Below are positions 44,225 to 55,589 of a DNA stretch of 64,000 nucleotides, piece by piece. The position numbers and the translations under genes were made by a program. The notes below the pieces were generated by a model. The model did no database searches. It had not been told where the DNA came from and saw only the letters and a list, made by a program, of their open reading frames with translations. Position 1 is the stretch's first letter. The number at the start of each line of letters is the position of its first letter. Origin of the DNA: Hybos culiciformis (lineage: Eukaryota > Arthropoda > Insecta > Diptera > Hybotidae); NCBI GenBank assembly GCA_964007475.1, contig OZ023273.1, forward strand, positions 76,731,737 to 76,795,736, read 5' to 3'.

Positions 44225-44480
44225 GTGAGTGTGAGCATACTCCGACGCGATCACATTTTTTGTCGCTGCGCCTTAGCAGCGATATTTTCAATTTTTTGGG
44301 TCTGCTGCTCAAAAATAAATTGTCAATTTTTTGGAGCTGCTGCTAAAAAAAAATTCATTGCTCGCTGCTGCGTCGCTGATAATCGCTAAAAAAAAAACCG
44401 TAAAAAAAAAAAAAATAAATAAATAAAAACAAAACAAAAAAAATTCGTCGCGGCTTGTTTTTTTTTTTTGAGACAGTTTC
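44225..44480. other. GCTGCTG/CGTCGC-rich patch before the non-LTR element
   Basis: It contains GTCGCTGCGCCTTAGCAGCG, GGTCTGCTGCTC, GGAGCTGCTGCT and GCTCGCTGCTGCGTCGCTG separated by A/T runs. The composition is unlike its surroundings. It may be a MITE or a decayed repeat; I find no clear TIR or TSD. The minus frame at 44309-44602 is not credible. Confidence 0.35.
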
Positions 44481-46345
44481 GATCGCACTACAACTAAGGA
44501 TGAAACCTTAAAACTTATTATTGCTAATCTTTTCGCTGATTTCTTCAAATCTTCTTTCGAGGCATCTAATTCTTCAGGTCTGCCTAATCTCGACTCTGTC
44601 AAAACGTATACTTTTCTTTCTAATTTTAATTTCAGTATTTTAAAACCTGAAATTTTGAAGCATATTCAAAAACTGAAAAATACTAATACCGTAGGACCGG
44701 ATGGCATTCCTACTTCATTCTTAATAGGATGTGCGGACAAATTAATTGAGCCACTTTATTCTTTATTTAATATGTCCATTTCACTGTGTAGCTTCCCTTC
44801 TATTTGGAAAATATCCTACATTATTCCCCTTCATAAAAAATCTAATAAAAGAGATATTCAGAATTATAGGCCTATTGCCCGCTTATCTTCTTTACCTAAA
44901 CTATTCGAGTCAATCATTTCTGAGCACCTCCAATTTTATATCAAACCCATCATTTCGGATAGGCAGCACGGTTTTGTACGTGGTAAGTCAACTACCACCA
45001 ACCTTTTAGACTTCACGTCTTTTTGTAACGATAAATTTCTTTCCGGTTATTATGTCGACTGTATTTTTACAGATTTTTCAAAAGCTTTTGATAAACTATG
45101 CCACAAAAGCCTAATTTATAAATTAGACAAAATGGGTTTTCACTCAGGTTTTGTGGAATGGGTAGCTGATTATTTATCCAATCGCTATTATCAAGTTTCA
45201 TTTAATAATTTCCTGTCTACGCCATTTTAAATTGTGGTGTCCCCAAGGTAGCCATCTGGGTCCTATTTTCTTCATTTTATTTATTAATGATCTTCCGAAT
45301 ATTTTAAATTCGTCAGAAGTTCTTATTTATGCAGATGATGCAAAAATTTTTAAAGCTATATCTTCCTATTCTGATTGTATTGACTTACAAAATGATATCA
45401 ATTCATTTTGCAATTGGTGTACGTCAAATAATCTTCTTTTAAATGTTAATAAATGTCACTCTATGTCCTTCTTTAGGAAAAAAAGCAAAATTGATTTTCA
45501 ATATACTATTCAATCCTCTTCATTGACAAGATTTGAAGAAACCACTGATCTTGGAGTTTTGTTGGATGAAAAATTGAACTTTGTTAAACATATCGATTTT
45601 GTAGCTCTTCGTATTCTTGGTTTCATTAAACGGCAATCGAGAGAATTCAATGATCCTTATGTCATGAAGCTTCTTTATTCCTCTTTTGTCCGTCCTATTT
45701 TAGAATATTCTTGCCAAGTCTGGAATCCATTTTATGGTATTCATATCTCTAGACTTGAATCTGTCCAAAAAAATTTTCTTCGTTTTGCTTTGAGGCGCCT
45801 TAATTGGCAGGACAATCTTAATTTACCTCCGTATTCTGACAGACTTCAACTTGTCAATCTTCCAAGTTTAGAGAGTAGAAGGGCTTATTTATCGTTCAGT
45901 TTTATCCACAAGGTTATCGAGGGCAAGATGACAAGTAGCTGTTTAATGTCTAACTTATTTTTCAATGTTCCGCCACGTAGCCTTAGAAATTCCGATGTTA
46001 TTTATATCAAATTTTCAAGAACCAACTATGGTCAAAATAGCCCACTAAGTTCCATGTTCAAAATTTATAACAGATTTCACTTTCTACTTCAAACACATAG
46101 CTTCGATAGTCCTTCTTTTAAATCTCAATTTTATATTTTATCAGCTAGTTCAAGTTAATTTGTGCAATATATATTATATTATATTGTTTACTTATATTTT
46201 AATAATTTTTGTATATGATTTTTGTTTATTATTATTTTATTTATTTTTATTTTATTTTATTTCTCATTATTGGCTTTTTTTTTGATTATTATTTTACAAG
46301 GGTATTTTCGCTTGTATTAAGCATTTGTAATAAATAAATAAATAA
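44475..46345 (+). pseudogene. Jockey/CR1-type non-LTR retrotransposon, 5'-truncated and frameshifted
   Basis: The reverse-transcriptase domain runs from an open frame already under way at about 44480 (no endonuclease remains) to 45230, then shifts to the frame 45232-46158. Blocks in order are TVGPDGIP, NYRPIARLSSLPKLFESI, RQHGFVRGKSTTTNLLDF, IFTDFSKAFD (catalytic Asp), CPQGSHLGPIFFILFINDL, YADDAKIF (catalytic Asp pair), WCTSNNLLLNVNKC and LGVLLDEKLNF. A C-terminal VRPILEYSCQVWNP region follows. The frame break falls exactly at the conserved GVPQG motif, where a base appears lost, and a stop precedes it. The 3' end is an AT-rich UTR ending in (AATA)n at about 46345. It lies sense to the integrin gene in its intron. 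Confidence 0.88.
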
Positions 46346-46440
46346 AAGAAAAAGTTTAAAGTTCTCATAGAAACAGTACTCTTTAGTTGAAAGGATTATC
46401 AAAATTTTTATGTAATCTACACATTCAAATATATAGGGTG

Positions 46441-47346
46441 CAGTGGCGTACGCAGAATGTAGTCATGGGGGGGTCAGAAATATTAAGTCATTTTTTTGTA
46501 AGTTATTCATGTCTTCATCTTAAATTTTATACACCAAAACAATAGCAGCTAGCTAGGAAATATGTGGATGGATAAATTATCATTTTTATCGTCTATTTTA
46601 TGAACAATTTGAAAAGACAATATTTATTTAAAATAGTTATAGATTATACCTAGATATAGTAAAAAAGAATTATTTCAAAAAAAAATAAATACTGCAACAT
46701 ATTTTTACAACGTTTTTATTAAGCACTTTCTTGTCTGTTTGTCTGTCCACGAAATTTTGTAATCAAATTTTAGACCATTTTCCGACAAGCCACAGCTCCG
46801 AAACTTTTAATATAGCTCTGAACCCGATTACAATGCAATATTCTACCACTTTAATCGTGATGTGAAAAGTTTCTTGTCTGTTTGTCTGCCCGCTAAATTT
46901 TGCAATCAAATTTTCACAACGAAAAGTTCGTCGGACTTCATTCAAATTTAGTACATAAAAAGAGAAAATAATTAAAAACAAAAACTTCGTTACAAAAATA
47001 TATTGGCCTCATACCCAGTGAGGAGGAATTTAAAAGTTCGTCCGATTTCATTGTAATTTGGTACATTGAAAGAGGATAAATTTAGTAACAAAAAATTTGT
47101 TGGCCTCCTACCCAGCGACCTCCTCTGTTATAGACTGTTGTAATCAGTTCGCTAAGTAAATACATCTTGTAATTGAGTCAATTCAAAATGTGTTCTATTT
47201 AGAACATATTAGTATAAAATTATTTATATAAATATTTAATAATAAATATATTCTTACTTATGCTACTTATTATAGCATTTGAACAATTTTTTGTCATGGG
47301 GGGGGGGGGTTTAACCCACAGTAACGCCTACCTGCGTACGCCACTG
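46441..47346. mobile_element. hAT element with CAGTGGCGTACGCAG ends
   Basis: CAGTGGCGTACGCAGAATG at the left and CTGCGTACGCCACTG at the right are inverse, flanked by perfect 8-bp duplications ATAGGGTG (46433-46440, 47347-47354). Sub-terminal G-runs (CATGGGGGGG) occur near both ends. There is no transposase. A truncated copy of the family L long-inverted-repeat element occupies its middle. Confidence 0.9.
46707..47149 (-). repeat. Long-inverted-repeat element, family L copy D (truncated, diverged)
   Basis: It begins ACAACGTTTTTATTAAGC, followed by CTTGTCTGTTTGTCTG motifs, two shortened TTGGCCTCCTACCCAGCGACC units, and TATAGACTGTTGTAATCAGTT. The inverted arms are missing. It is more diverged than copies A-C. 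The minus frame at 46763-46981 is a repeat shadow. Confidence 0.8.
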
Positions 47347-47354
47347 ATAGGGTG

Positions 47355-48112
47355 GGGGGCTAAGGGGACCTCTTAATTTAGAGGGGCCTCCAAATAACAT
47401 TATACAAAACTATCAATAAGACACTATTACGTACGCAACAAACAACTAACTGGTCAATATTATGATTTCATTCCTGTGGTTCTTTGAGTTGTACAATTAA
47501 GTTGACATTATTCTATAAAAGTTTGTTAAGCATAGTATTTATTACTTGGTTAGTAGGTACTGAGTAGTATTTCACGTTTTCAAAAGTTTAAACTGAAAAT
47601 GTTTAAGTTTTTTTTCTCTAAAATTGAATTATTAACCTCTACAATTGATTGTTTTTGAACTGCATTAAAACTACGGCTAATTTTTATTCATTATGTAGGC
47701 CACGATCTGGGCCTCCAAGTTTCTCTCACAGGCCCTGTATGTATTTTCAAAGTAGGAAATTTACTTCTCAATATAATGTTCAAATTGATTAAATTGAAAT
47801 TAATTTTATTAAAAAATAAATATATTATATATTTTTTTTTAATTTCCCACAGCCAAAGAAGTGTCCATAAAGTAAATGTTTATAATTTTTTCTTTTTTAA
47901 CGCGAATCGCATTTTAAATCACGGTATTTAAAAAACCTTTTATTGATTGCTGAAAATCATTAAAAAAAAAAAAAATTAAAGTTGAAAGTTAAATTTTTGA
48001 AGTTTATACTTCTTTAGGCGCGTTGTATGATATAATTGAGTAATTCTGTAGGGGGTAAAAATTCATTTTCATTCTACTCATTCGACATTCAAAAAAATTA
48101 GTGGTCCACTCA
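47355..48112. other. Intronic AT-rich DNA, possible hAT relic
   Basis: GGCCTCCAAGTTTCTCTCACAGGCCCTG (47711-47738) resembles a hAT right end, and GGGGGCTAAGGGGACCTCTTA near 47354 resembles a left end, but no TSD pairs them. Nothing else is seen. Confidence 0.3.
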
Positions 48113-48362
48113 ATAATCATTTGTCATTTATAAAAACAAAATAATTTGGCGCGACAAATTTAAATTCAAATTATTTTTTAAAAATTTTTCGTTTACAAAT
48201 TATTTAAAACTTAAATTTTTTTTTTTTTTCTAAATAGGTAGTTCAATAATCATTTGTTATTTATAAAAACAAAATAATTTGGCGCGAAAAATTTAAATTC
48301 AAATTAATTTTAAAAATCTTTCGTTACAAATTATTTAAAACTAAATTTTTTTCCAAAATAGG
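48113..48362 (+). repeat. Tandem duplication, about 125 bp
   Basis: AATAATCATTTGTYATTTATA followed by AATTTGGCGCGAMAAATTTA occurs twice (from about 48113 and about 48241). Both units end in TTTTTTCCAAAATAGGTAG-like sequence. The second is slightly diverged. Confidence 0.75.
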
Positions 48363-48489
48363 TAGCTCCGTTAAAATAAAGATTACCTGCCGAAAAATTT
48401 TTGGGCAGGGAGCTACGGTTAGGGCGTGCCGGCACAAAATATACAAAAAAAATTTTTTTTTCAAAATAGGCAGCTTCGGTGAAATTAAT

Positions 48490-48964
48490 AGTGCTTCACC
48501 ATTAAAAAAATTTAAAAATTTCAAATTCTGAATTTCAAATTCCTAATGTATTTTGTTTGTGTAAAATTTCAAATTTTTTTTTGATGTTGTGAATTTCAAA
48601 TACACGCCTCAGAGCGTGTATTTGAAATTCACAACAACAAAAAAAAAATTTGAAATTCAAGTTCTGTCATTCTAATTGTCAAATCAAAAAAAAAAAGACA
48701 TGCCAGATGAAAAAAATTCCGCAAATTTCCTGAGATTTTTCTTGTACAATAATTTTTTGTTCATAATTTTTCTCCGATATAATAAAATCCTCTAAATTTA
48801 GGGAAAGAAAATCCTACTCTGGCAGCTTTGTTATTAATATTTGAAATTTATGAAAAAAAAGTGGAAAAAAGTGTTCACCCGAAAACTTTTTTTTGACATT
48901 AAATTACACTAACAAAATACATTAGGAATTTGAAATTTTTAAATTTTTTTAAGGGTGAAGCACT
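48490..48964. mobile_element. Foldback MITE with GTGCTTCACC ends
   Basis: GTGCTTCACCATTAAAAAAA followed by TTTAAAAATTTCAAATTC and AATGTATTTTGT at the left returns inverted at 48899-48964. TAATA flanks both ends. Within it are a small palindrome (ATACACGCCTCAGAGCGTGTAT, about 48599-48622) and a relic bounded by TGCCAGATGAAA and TCTGGCAGC. No coding sequence. Confidence 0.65.
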
Positions 48965-48974
48965 AATATTACCT

Positions 48975-49191
48975 GAAAAAACACACGAAGCAGTCATAGA
49001 ACTGCCGACAGAAGTTTATACTTAAAAGTTTAAACTATGAAATAACAGTGGCTACAAATGATGGGCTGCTCAGTACAAAATGTAAATTAAAATAAAAATA
49101 TCATCATTTGTAGCCACTGTTATTTCATAGTTTAAATCTTTAAGTATAAACTTCTGTCGGCAGTTCTATGACTGCTTCGTGTGTTTTTTTT
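48975..49191. repeat. Near-perfect palindrome, about 90-bp arms
   Basis: Left arm AAAAACACACGAAGCAGTCA ... CAGTGGCTACAAATGATG (48975-49063) and right arm CATCATTTGTAGCCACTG ... TGACTGCTTCGTGTGTTTTT (49102-49191) surround a loop of about 38 bp. The pairing is nearly complete, which suggests a recent foldback MITE. No TSD is evident. Confidence 0.88.
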
Positions 49192-52178
49192 TTTATTGTT
49201 TGTGTTGGGTAGGTACATAAATGGTATATTCTTCTATTAATAAATATTCTTAAAATGTTTTTTTTTTCCTACCTCTGTACATTCTATATATATGTATGCC
49301 TATGTTTATGTTGATTATATTTTATTTTAATTTATTCTACCATTAAAATATTTTTGGTAAAAGTATTGGCTCTAAATTAATCCAAAATTTATTATGTATG
49401 AAGTTTCAAAATTTGCTGTCAGTTTAATTAATTAGTAATTAATTATTGCATACACATGTATAGTCATAAAATTTATTAACGTAATAGTTAGACGAAAGGA
49501 AAAACTTTTCTTGACTATTTAAAGTTTTATTAGTTTGTATGAATATATTTATCATTTTAAAATCAAGAATATTTACCATTTTAAAATAAAGAAAACTTAA
49601 ATATATCACATTATACCTATCTGTATCAATCAGTATTATTATACAATGTATAATACACGGAGTATATATGTAAATGTACTTATTTTCGTATTGTATCTAT
49701 ATATTATTTTGTATAATGTTCTTCAAAAAGAACTATATTAACATAGTTAGCTAATCAATTAGTAATAGTACCAAAAAATTTCCTGAAATTTAATTGAACT
49801 TTATTTTCAAAAATTAAAAAATTGAAAATTTAATGAAGTATGACCTTTAACAATTTATAACATATTATGAAACGGATGTCCTGCATGTGTTAGAGAAAAT
49901 ATTTCTTCTTTTTTTTTTTTTTATGCTTCGATATATACCTACATATAATATATTATAATACATATGTTTGGTTATTTTTAGTTAAAATACCCAAACAAAT
50001 CAACATGATTAACATATGTACATGTACCTAACATTTTAAATAAAATTTTGAAATCTATACCCTTTGTTGATAATTTAAAAAGATGCAATTTTGTTTTTTT
50101 TTTTTTCATAAATTTAAATATTATCACTTTAAAAAAAAAGTCATCAGCAGAAAATTTATTTTTAAAACGTAAACACAAAAAGAGGCCCCCAGTGGAATCC
50201 TTAGTCACAATCGATGTTTATTCAATTAACATCAACTCAAACTAGAATTTTTGCTCGCTTGGTTTTTGAGAAACTTTGATTTTCGAATTGATTGTTTTTT
50301 AAAGGCAGTTTCATAAAATAAAGAAAATATTATAGGTTGTCGTACTTAAAATTATTATGTATCGATTAATGTTTGTAAAATAAATAAAATTTAAAATTGG
50401 TAAAGCTTCAGGCAAGGCAGTTAAGATATAGGGTTATAAATGTGGCCATTAAACGGAAAGAAAGGCGCAATAACCTTGACTTACTTTGGAAAAAATGTGA
50501 CAAAAATGGTATCTAAACGAATACTCTGATCCTTTTGTTCAATTACGTGCTGTAACGAAGTAGTTTTAAGAACATAAATAAATACTACTGGCGGCTACAT
50601 TCTTTTTCTGTGGAACTTATAATTTAACATTTGTCGAAATTAAGAGGTAGGTGTGAGTTATTCAAGATCCTTAAATACTAATACAGTACGAAAGGTCTGA
50701 ACCTGTTTAAATATTTTTAAATCGTCAGTGAAAAGTAGAATTGAGAAACACTGTCTTAAATATTTAATGTGTAACTTCTAACCTTCAATATTAGGCTGCC
50801 ATCATTAGTTTTCATGATAAATTTTTATTTTATATAAACTAGGTATATATTTTAAACATAATAAAATAAAAATTGCAGTTTACAGTTTTTAATTTTACAA
50901 GCTCTTATATTATATGAAAATAGGTATACTTAACAAATATCAAATTAAAATAATATGAATATATAGGAAAATTATATATATATTTAACATATAGTTATAA
51001 TTATATGTAAGTATATTACATTTATTTAGTTTATTTATTATATTCAACTTCTTTCAGAGGGGTGATGATTTTTTACACTATATTTAGGTACACTATGCAT
51101 ATATATATATATATATATATATACATGATTTTAGATAGCGATTTTTTTTTTTCCAATCACCCCACATTAACATTAACTTTATATTTGTAATTTTTTTTTA
51201 TGTTGTGACATCTAACACTATTTTTGTTAAAATAAAAGTTGTCTCTAACTATTCATCTTACTTTCATAATTGCATTCTTAGCATATACATTTATAATCAA
51301 GCTGTAACTTTTTTCTTTTTAAAGTAAATAATTTAAAATAAGTTAAATGTAGACTTAAACTTATATATATATAATAATGAATGAACATATATATATATAA
51401 TAATGAACTTTAGAAAAAAAATAATGAATTTATATATATATAGTTTATTATTGTTAAAAATGATAAGGGTAAAAAAGAATTTATATTTAAAATTGTGTTC
51501 TATATGAATGTATGGTATCTATACAATACGAGTCTATCTACTGATTGCAATATGTAATAGTTTATAAAAACGGCAGTTGTTTATTGTTTTTTTTTTCGAT
51601 TTTGAAGAAATGTATTGGCACTTTGATTTGAATGAAAAAAAAAACTTTGATCCTCAGCCGAAATCAAGCTTTTATTTTTTCTTCAAGTCAATCCATTTAT
51701 CAAACTCAAAATCCTTCTAAAAAATTTGCAATGTCGTTAAGGCGATGCAGTGTCCCGAACCAAACATTCTAACTTGTGTTAACTGTTGTTCTAATACTAT
51801 TAGACTACTACTACTACTAATTCGACAAAAACAAGCAAAACGTTGAGAAGGATAAAATTTATCACATTTTTGGGTTCACACCTAAACGTAACAAGTAAGA
51901 GTACCAGGACTTTTTAAGAAAACTGTATTTTTTAGATATGGCAAAAAATGTGCGAAGTAAACAGGTTCAAGCGCTTTTTTCGTAGAGTCCTACTATTTTT
52001 AAGTTTCAATTTAATTAAAAATTAATAACAAATCTTAAAATATATTTATTAGCAGAGAGTTTCAGTGAAGGGTGACTTAACTTCAGGGGCGTGTTCCTCG
52101 GTCAATTCTGAAACCAAACGTCCGTAATGGTTTTTTAAGTATGGAGCACGTTTTCAGCATTTTGATTTAAGATACTGT
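49192..52178. other. Intronic AT-rich DNA, nothing recognised
   Basis: About 3 kb of intron with poly-A/T and a pure (TA)n tract at about 51098-51122. No gene, exon or paired element end seen. Frames at 49978-50245 overlap on opposite strands and are not convincing. Confidence 0.5.
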
Positions 52179-52222
52179 CGGTGTAGTGGTATTGTCATTA
52201 TCCTACAGTGAGTGCGGTAATT
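52179..52222 (+). mobile_element. tRNA-derived SINE head fragment
   Basis: CGGTGTAGTGGTATTGTCAT followed by TATCCTACAGTGAGTGCGG matches the 5' half of the tRNA-like unit at 12371-12446 on the other strand. TAGTGGTA is a good A-box core. The B-box half is absent. Confidence 0.5.
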
Positions 52223-53688
52223 ACCAAATTTGGATTTTACAATTTTCACCAAGCGTGATCAAGTACCAGATTTTTCTCTCAAATTGGGTGTATAGAAAGA
52301 AACACATAAAATGGAACAAACTCAAAAACGTAATATTTTTCAGGATCGGATTTTGTAAATAGATTTTTAATAAAAATGAAATGTGTTCTTGCTTCTTCCA
52401 AATACAAAAATTAACGATCAGAGTTTTCAGCAGTATAAGTATACAGTATAATTACACATATTTTTTAAAAATTAGATGACGGCCCTGTGTTTATCAATAT
52501 CAAATAGTTTCAAATAAAATGAAAAAAGTTTCCAAATCGTTTAACTCCTGCCATTCTATATTCCGTATTTTCTCTAAAATAAAAAATCGAACAGAGCAAA
52601 AGATCTAAATTCAAAATTGAAATAAAATTGATTGACAAGGAAAAACCTAACAAAAATCTATCATAATAATAAATTTTAATAAATTATATTTAAATCAAAA
52701 TTCTCGCTGTTAATAATAAAAAATAAAAATGAATGTTCTTAAATTAATATTTTTCTTCGTAAGATAGATGTTATGAAATTTTAATCACATTTATATAAAT
52801 ACACATAATACATATATTTATATTCTATTTATTTTACTGTACATAGTTTTTTGTTTATGAAAAATTAATGAGCCATTTTAATAAATTAATAAAAATTTCT
52901 TTCTTTCTGTAAATAAATTATTTCCTTCTTAATACAACACGTCAACACACATATTATTACATTTACTTATATATTATGTATACTGTGCGTATGTATCTAC
53001 ATTCTACTATAAATGTTTTTCATTTGAAAGAATAATAATAAACGGTTGGTTAATGATCTTTAAAAAAAAAAATTAAATAAAATAAAAATCATAATAGTTT
53101 ATTTTTTTGGAAAAATATCAAAGAAAAAATAATAATTTTTTTTTTTAATTCATAATTCTAAAATAACTTGTTCTTTTATGGCCAAAAACATTAAACTTGT
53201 TATTTTGAATGACATAATTTTTTAATTTATTTTGTGTGTTAAAGAAATACAACTTTTAATAATAATAAAAATAAAATTAAATTTATTTATGTATATACCT
53301 ACAACTACTTAATTTAAATATTTTAATTTTATTATGTATTCCTACCTATATACATACAATTATACACACATCACATACATAAATACAAGCGTGCATTTAT
53401 TTATATTTATATTTATTTTTAATTTTTTTTTTCAATTTGATAAATTCCTAAATATAGCATTTTTATTCAATACAAAAATTTAATCATATGTTATTTACTT
53501 CCCCGCTTTAAAAAAAAAATACAATAACATAAAATATCTTTTTTAAGAGCCCTCGATGTGAAATAATTTGTTGCAAATTTTATTACCGACGATATTAATT
53601 TTCAATTAATGAAGGGGACATATTTAAAAAATCATATCTCGAAAACCATTCCTGATACATCTCAAAATTTTGGATATGTTATAAAGGA
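52223..53688. other. Intronic AT-rich DNA, nothing recognised
   Basis: No supportable feature. Homopolymers and TATACATAC-type microsatellite only. Confidence 0.5.
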
Positions 53689-53697
53689 CTGTCTAAG

Positions 53698-53933
53698 GGC
53701 GCAGTGAAATAAGGCCGCGGGAAATAAGGCCGCGAGGAATTTTTTGCGGTCTTATTTCATTTTTCAAAATGAAATAAGACCGCGAGGATTTTTTCGCGGC
53801 CTTATTTCATTTTGAAAAACGAAATAAGGCCGCGAAAAAATCTTCGCGGCCTTATTTCATTTTTCAAAATGAAATAAGACCGCAACAAAAAAACGTCGCG
53901 GCCTTATTTCCTGCGGCCTTATTTCCATCCCCC
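53698..53933. mobile_element. Foldback Mutator-type element, family A copy 2
   Basis: It starts GGCGCAGTGAAATAAGG and ends TTATTTCCATCCCCC, the same two termini as copy 1 in opposite orientation. Perfect 9-bp duplications CTGTCTAAG lie at 53689-53697 and 53934-53942. The interior is only GAAATAAGGCCGC palindromic units. The GC-rich core of copy 1 is absent, so this is a minimal 236-bp version. Confidence 0.92.
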
Positions 53934-53942
53934 CTGTCTAAG

Positions 53943-55221
53943 CTCTAAGCTTTAAAAATACAATAATTTAAAAAAAATTTCTTTTTTTCTCTCCCACACT
54001 TTTTCAAAATCTCAAAACATGAAAATAATTTAATTTGTTGCAGTCAAAGAACACCCAAATTTTTCAAATTTTATTTTATTTTAAAAGCTGTATTCAATAC
54101 ATTTTATTTGCATCTCTAACCGCTCAAATCGGTTATTCTCTCCAAAGTTACGAATTTTTAAATTTATGGGTTTTTATGAAAAAATTCCAAAAAGTGGATT
54201 TTTCAACCCACTCGAACACTGAAGATTACACAGGAATCGATCTAAAAAAAAAAAAAAAAAAAGGATGGGTCAAAACTCAAAATTTAAAAAAAGCCAGCTC
54301 ACTAATCTTGGAGCTAGTTATAAACTCTCTAACATTTCAAAAAAATCACTTTAGTCGAGATTGTATATTAGCCCTACAATCAAAGCAAAATCTAGAATAA
54401 TTTTACACAGTGAGGGCTCTTAATTAATGTCATTAGAAACAGAAGAAAAATAATAATTTTGAGTCTTTGTTTGTGATTCAAAACAGTGTCAAGATCAAGA
54501 TTTCCAAATAATTCCAACTAAAATTATATATTTCAGTTTATTTTAGTAAAAAAAAATTAAAATTTATTAAGTTTTAGAAGCTATTTACATATATACTTAC
54601 TTATAAGTTCTTTACAAAAGTATTCTGAACAATATTGGAATTGGAATGTCACAATTTTTGAACACGTTTACGATCAAATATATAAAAAAAAATTGCATCA
54701 CCACTAAAATGCCTAATTCATTTCAATTCTTTGAACGCCAAAATATTCACGAGATTCTATCATTTTGGGTTCTAATTAGACGCTCTCAAGCAAACAGCCA
54801 AAAGGAAATAATCTTAAAAAATAAATAATTTCCAAAAGCACTTCTTGGAACCAATAAATGATAAAAACCATTCCGTTCTTGGAAAATATTTTATTTTTCG
54901 CAAATTTTGATGTCATCTGGGGTGTTTTGCCCTGGAGTTTCCAGTTTTTCAACTAAAACTCCAGTCTCCAGGTTTTTGAAAATTTTTCCAGTTTTTTTCA
55001 AAATTAATAATTTTAAAGTAAAATAGAAATTCACATAAGCTATTGACCAGTAGATGTCATTTTACATTCTAATTCATTTAGCTATAGTATCATTTGTTCC
55101 AAAACAAAGTTATTATATAACTTTAAGAGATAATTGATCTCATTAATTAACTAATCTTTTTCAAATTTAAATTATTATGTCTTTTTATTTATTGTATTTA
55201 TTTTATATTACTTTTTATAAA
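53943..55221. other. Intronic DNA with two short unassigned ORFs
   Basis: A 121-residue plus-strand frame (54035-54400) contains a long Lys run from poly-A and no domain I recognise; a 60-residue frame at 54646 is likewise unsupported. CCAGTTTTTCAACTAAAACTC-like motifs at about 54935-55000 and CTCCAGTTTTTCCACGG near 55547, with TTGGCAACCCTG ending at 55583, suggest a decayed hAT MITE (about 54920-55583) surrounding foldback copy 3. Confidence 0.35.
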
Positions 55222-55230
55222 GTTTTATTC

Positions 55231-55387
55231 GAGGGATGCAAATAAAGCCGCGTGAAATAGCGCCGCGAGGATTTTTTATTGCAAAATGAAATTAGACCGC
55301 AAAAAAAATCCTCGCGGCCTTATTTCATTTTGAAAAATGAAATAAGACCGCAACAAAAAACCTATCGCGGCCTTATTTCACTGCGCC
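55231..55387. mobile_element. Foldback Mutator-type element, family A copy 3
   Basis: It starts GAGGGATGCAAATAAAGCCGC and ends CCTTATTTCACTGCGCC, with perfect 9-bp duplications GTTTTATTC at 55222-55230 and 55388-55396. It is 157 bp. One unit reads GAAATAGCGCCGCG, intermediate between family A (GAAATAAGGCCGCG) and family B (GAAATAGCGCCGCC), which suggests that the two families are related. Confidence 0.9.
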
Positions 55388-55589
55388 GTTTTATTCTTAT
55401 TTGAATTCTTTTTGTATCCGCGGTTTATTTTTTATGTTTCGGTTGTTTATGTTTCGTTATGTTTCGTTTGTTTATGTTTATAACAATGTAATTTATAATT
55501 TATTATTTTTTCTATTTTTCTATCTAAATTTTTTTGTTTTTTCAAGTCTCCAGTTTTTCCACGGTCAAGAGTTGGCAACCCTGCATAGA

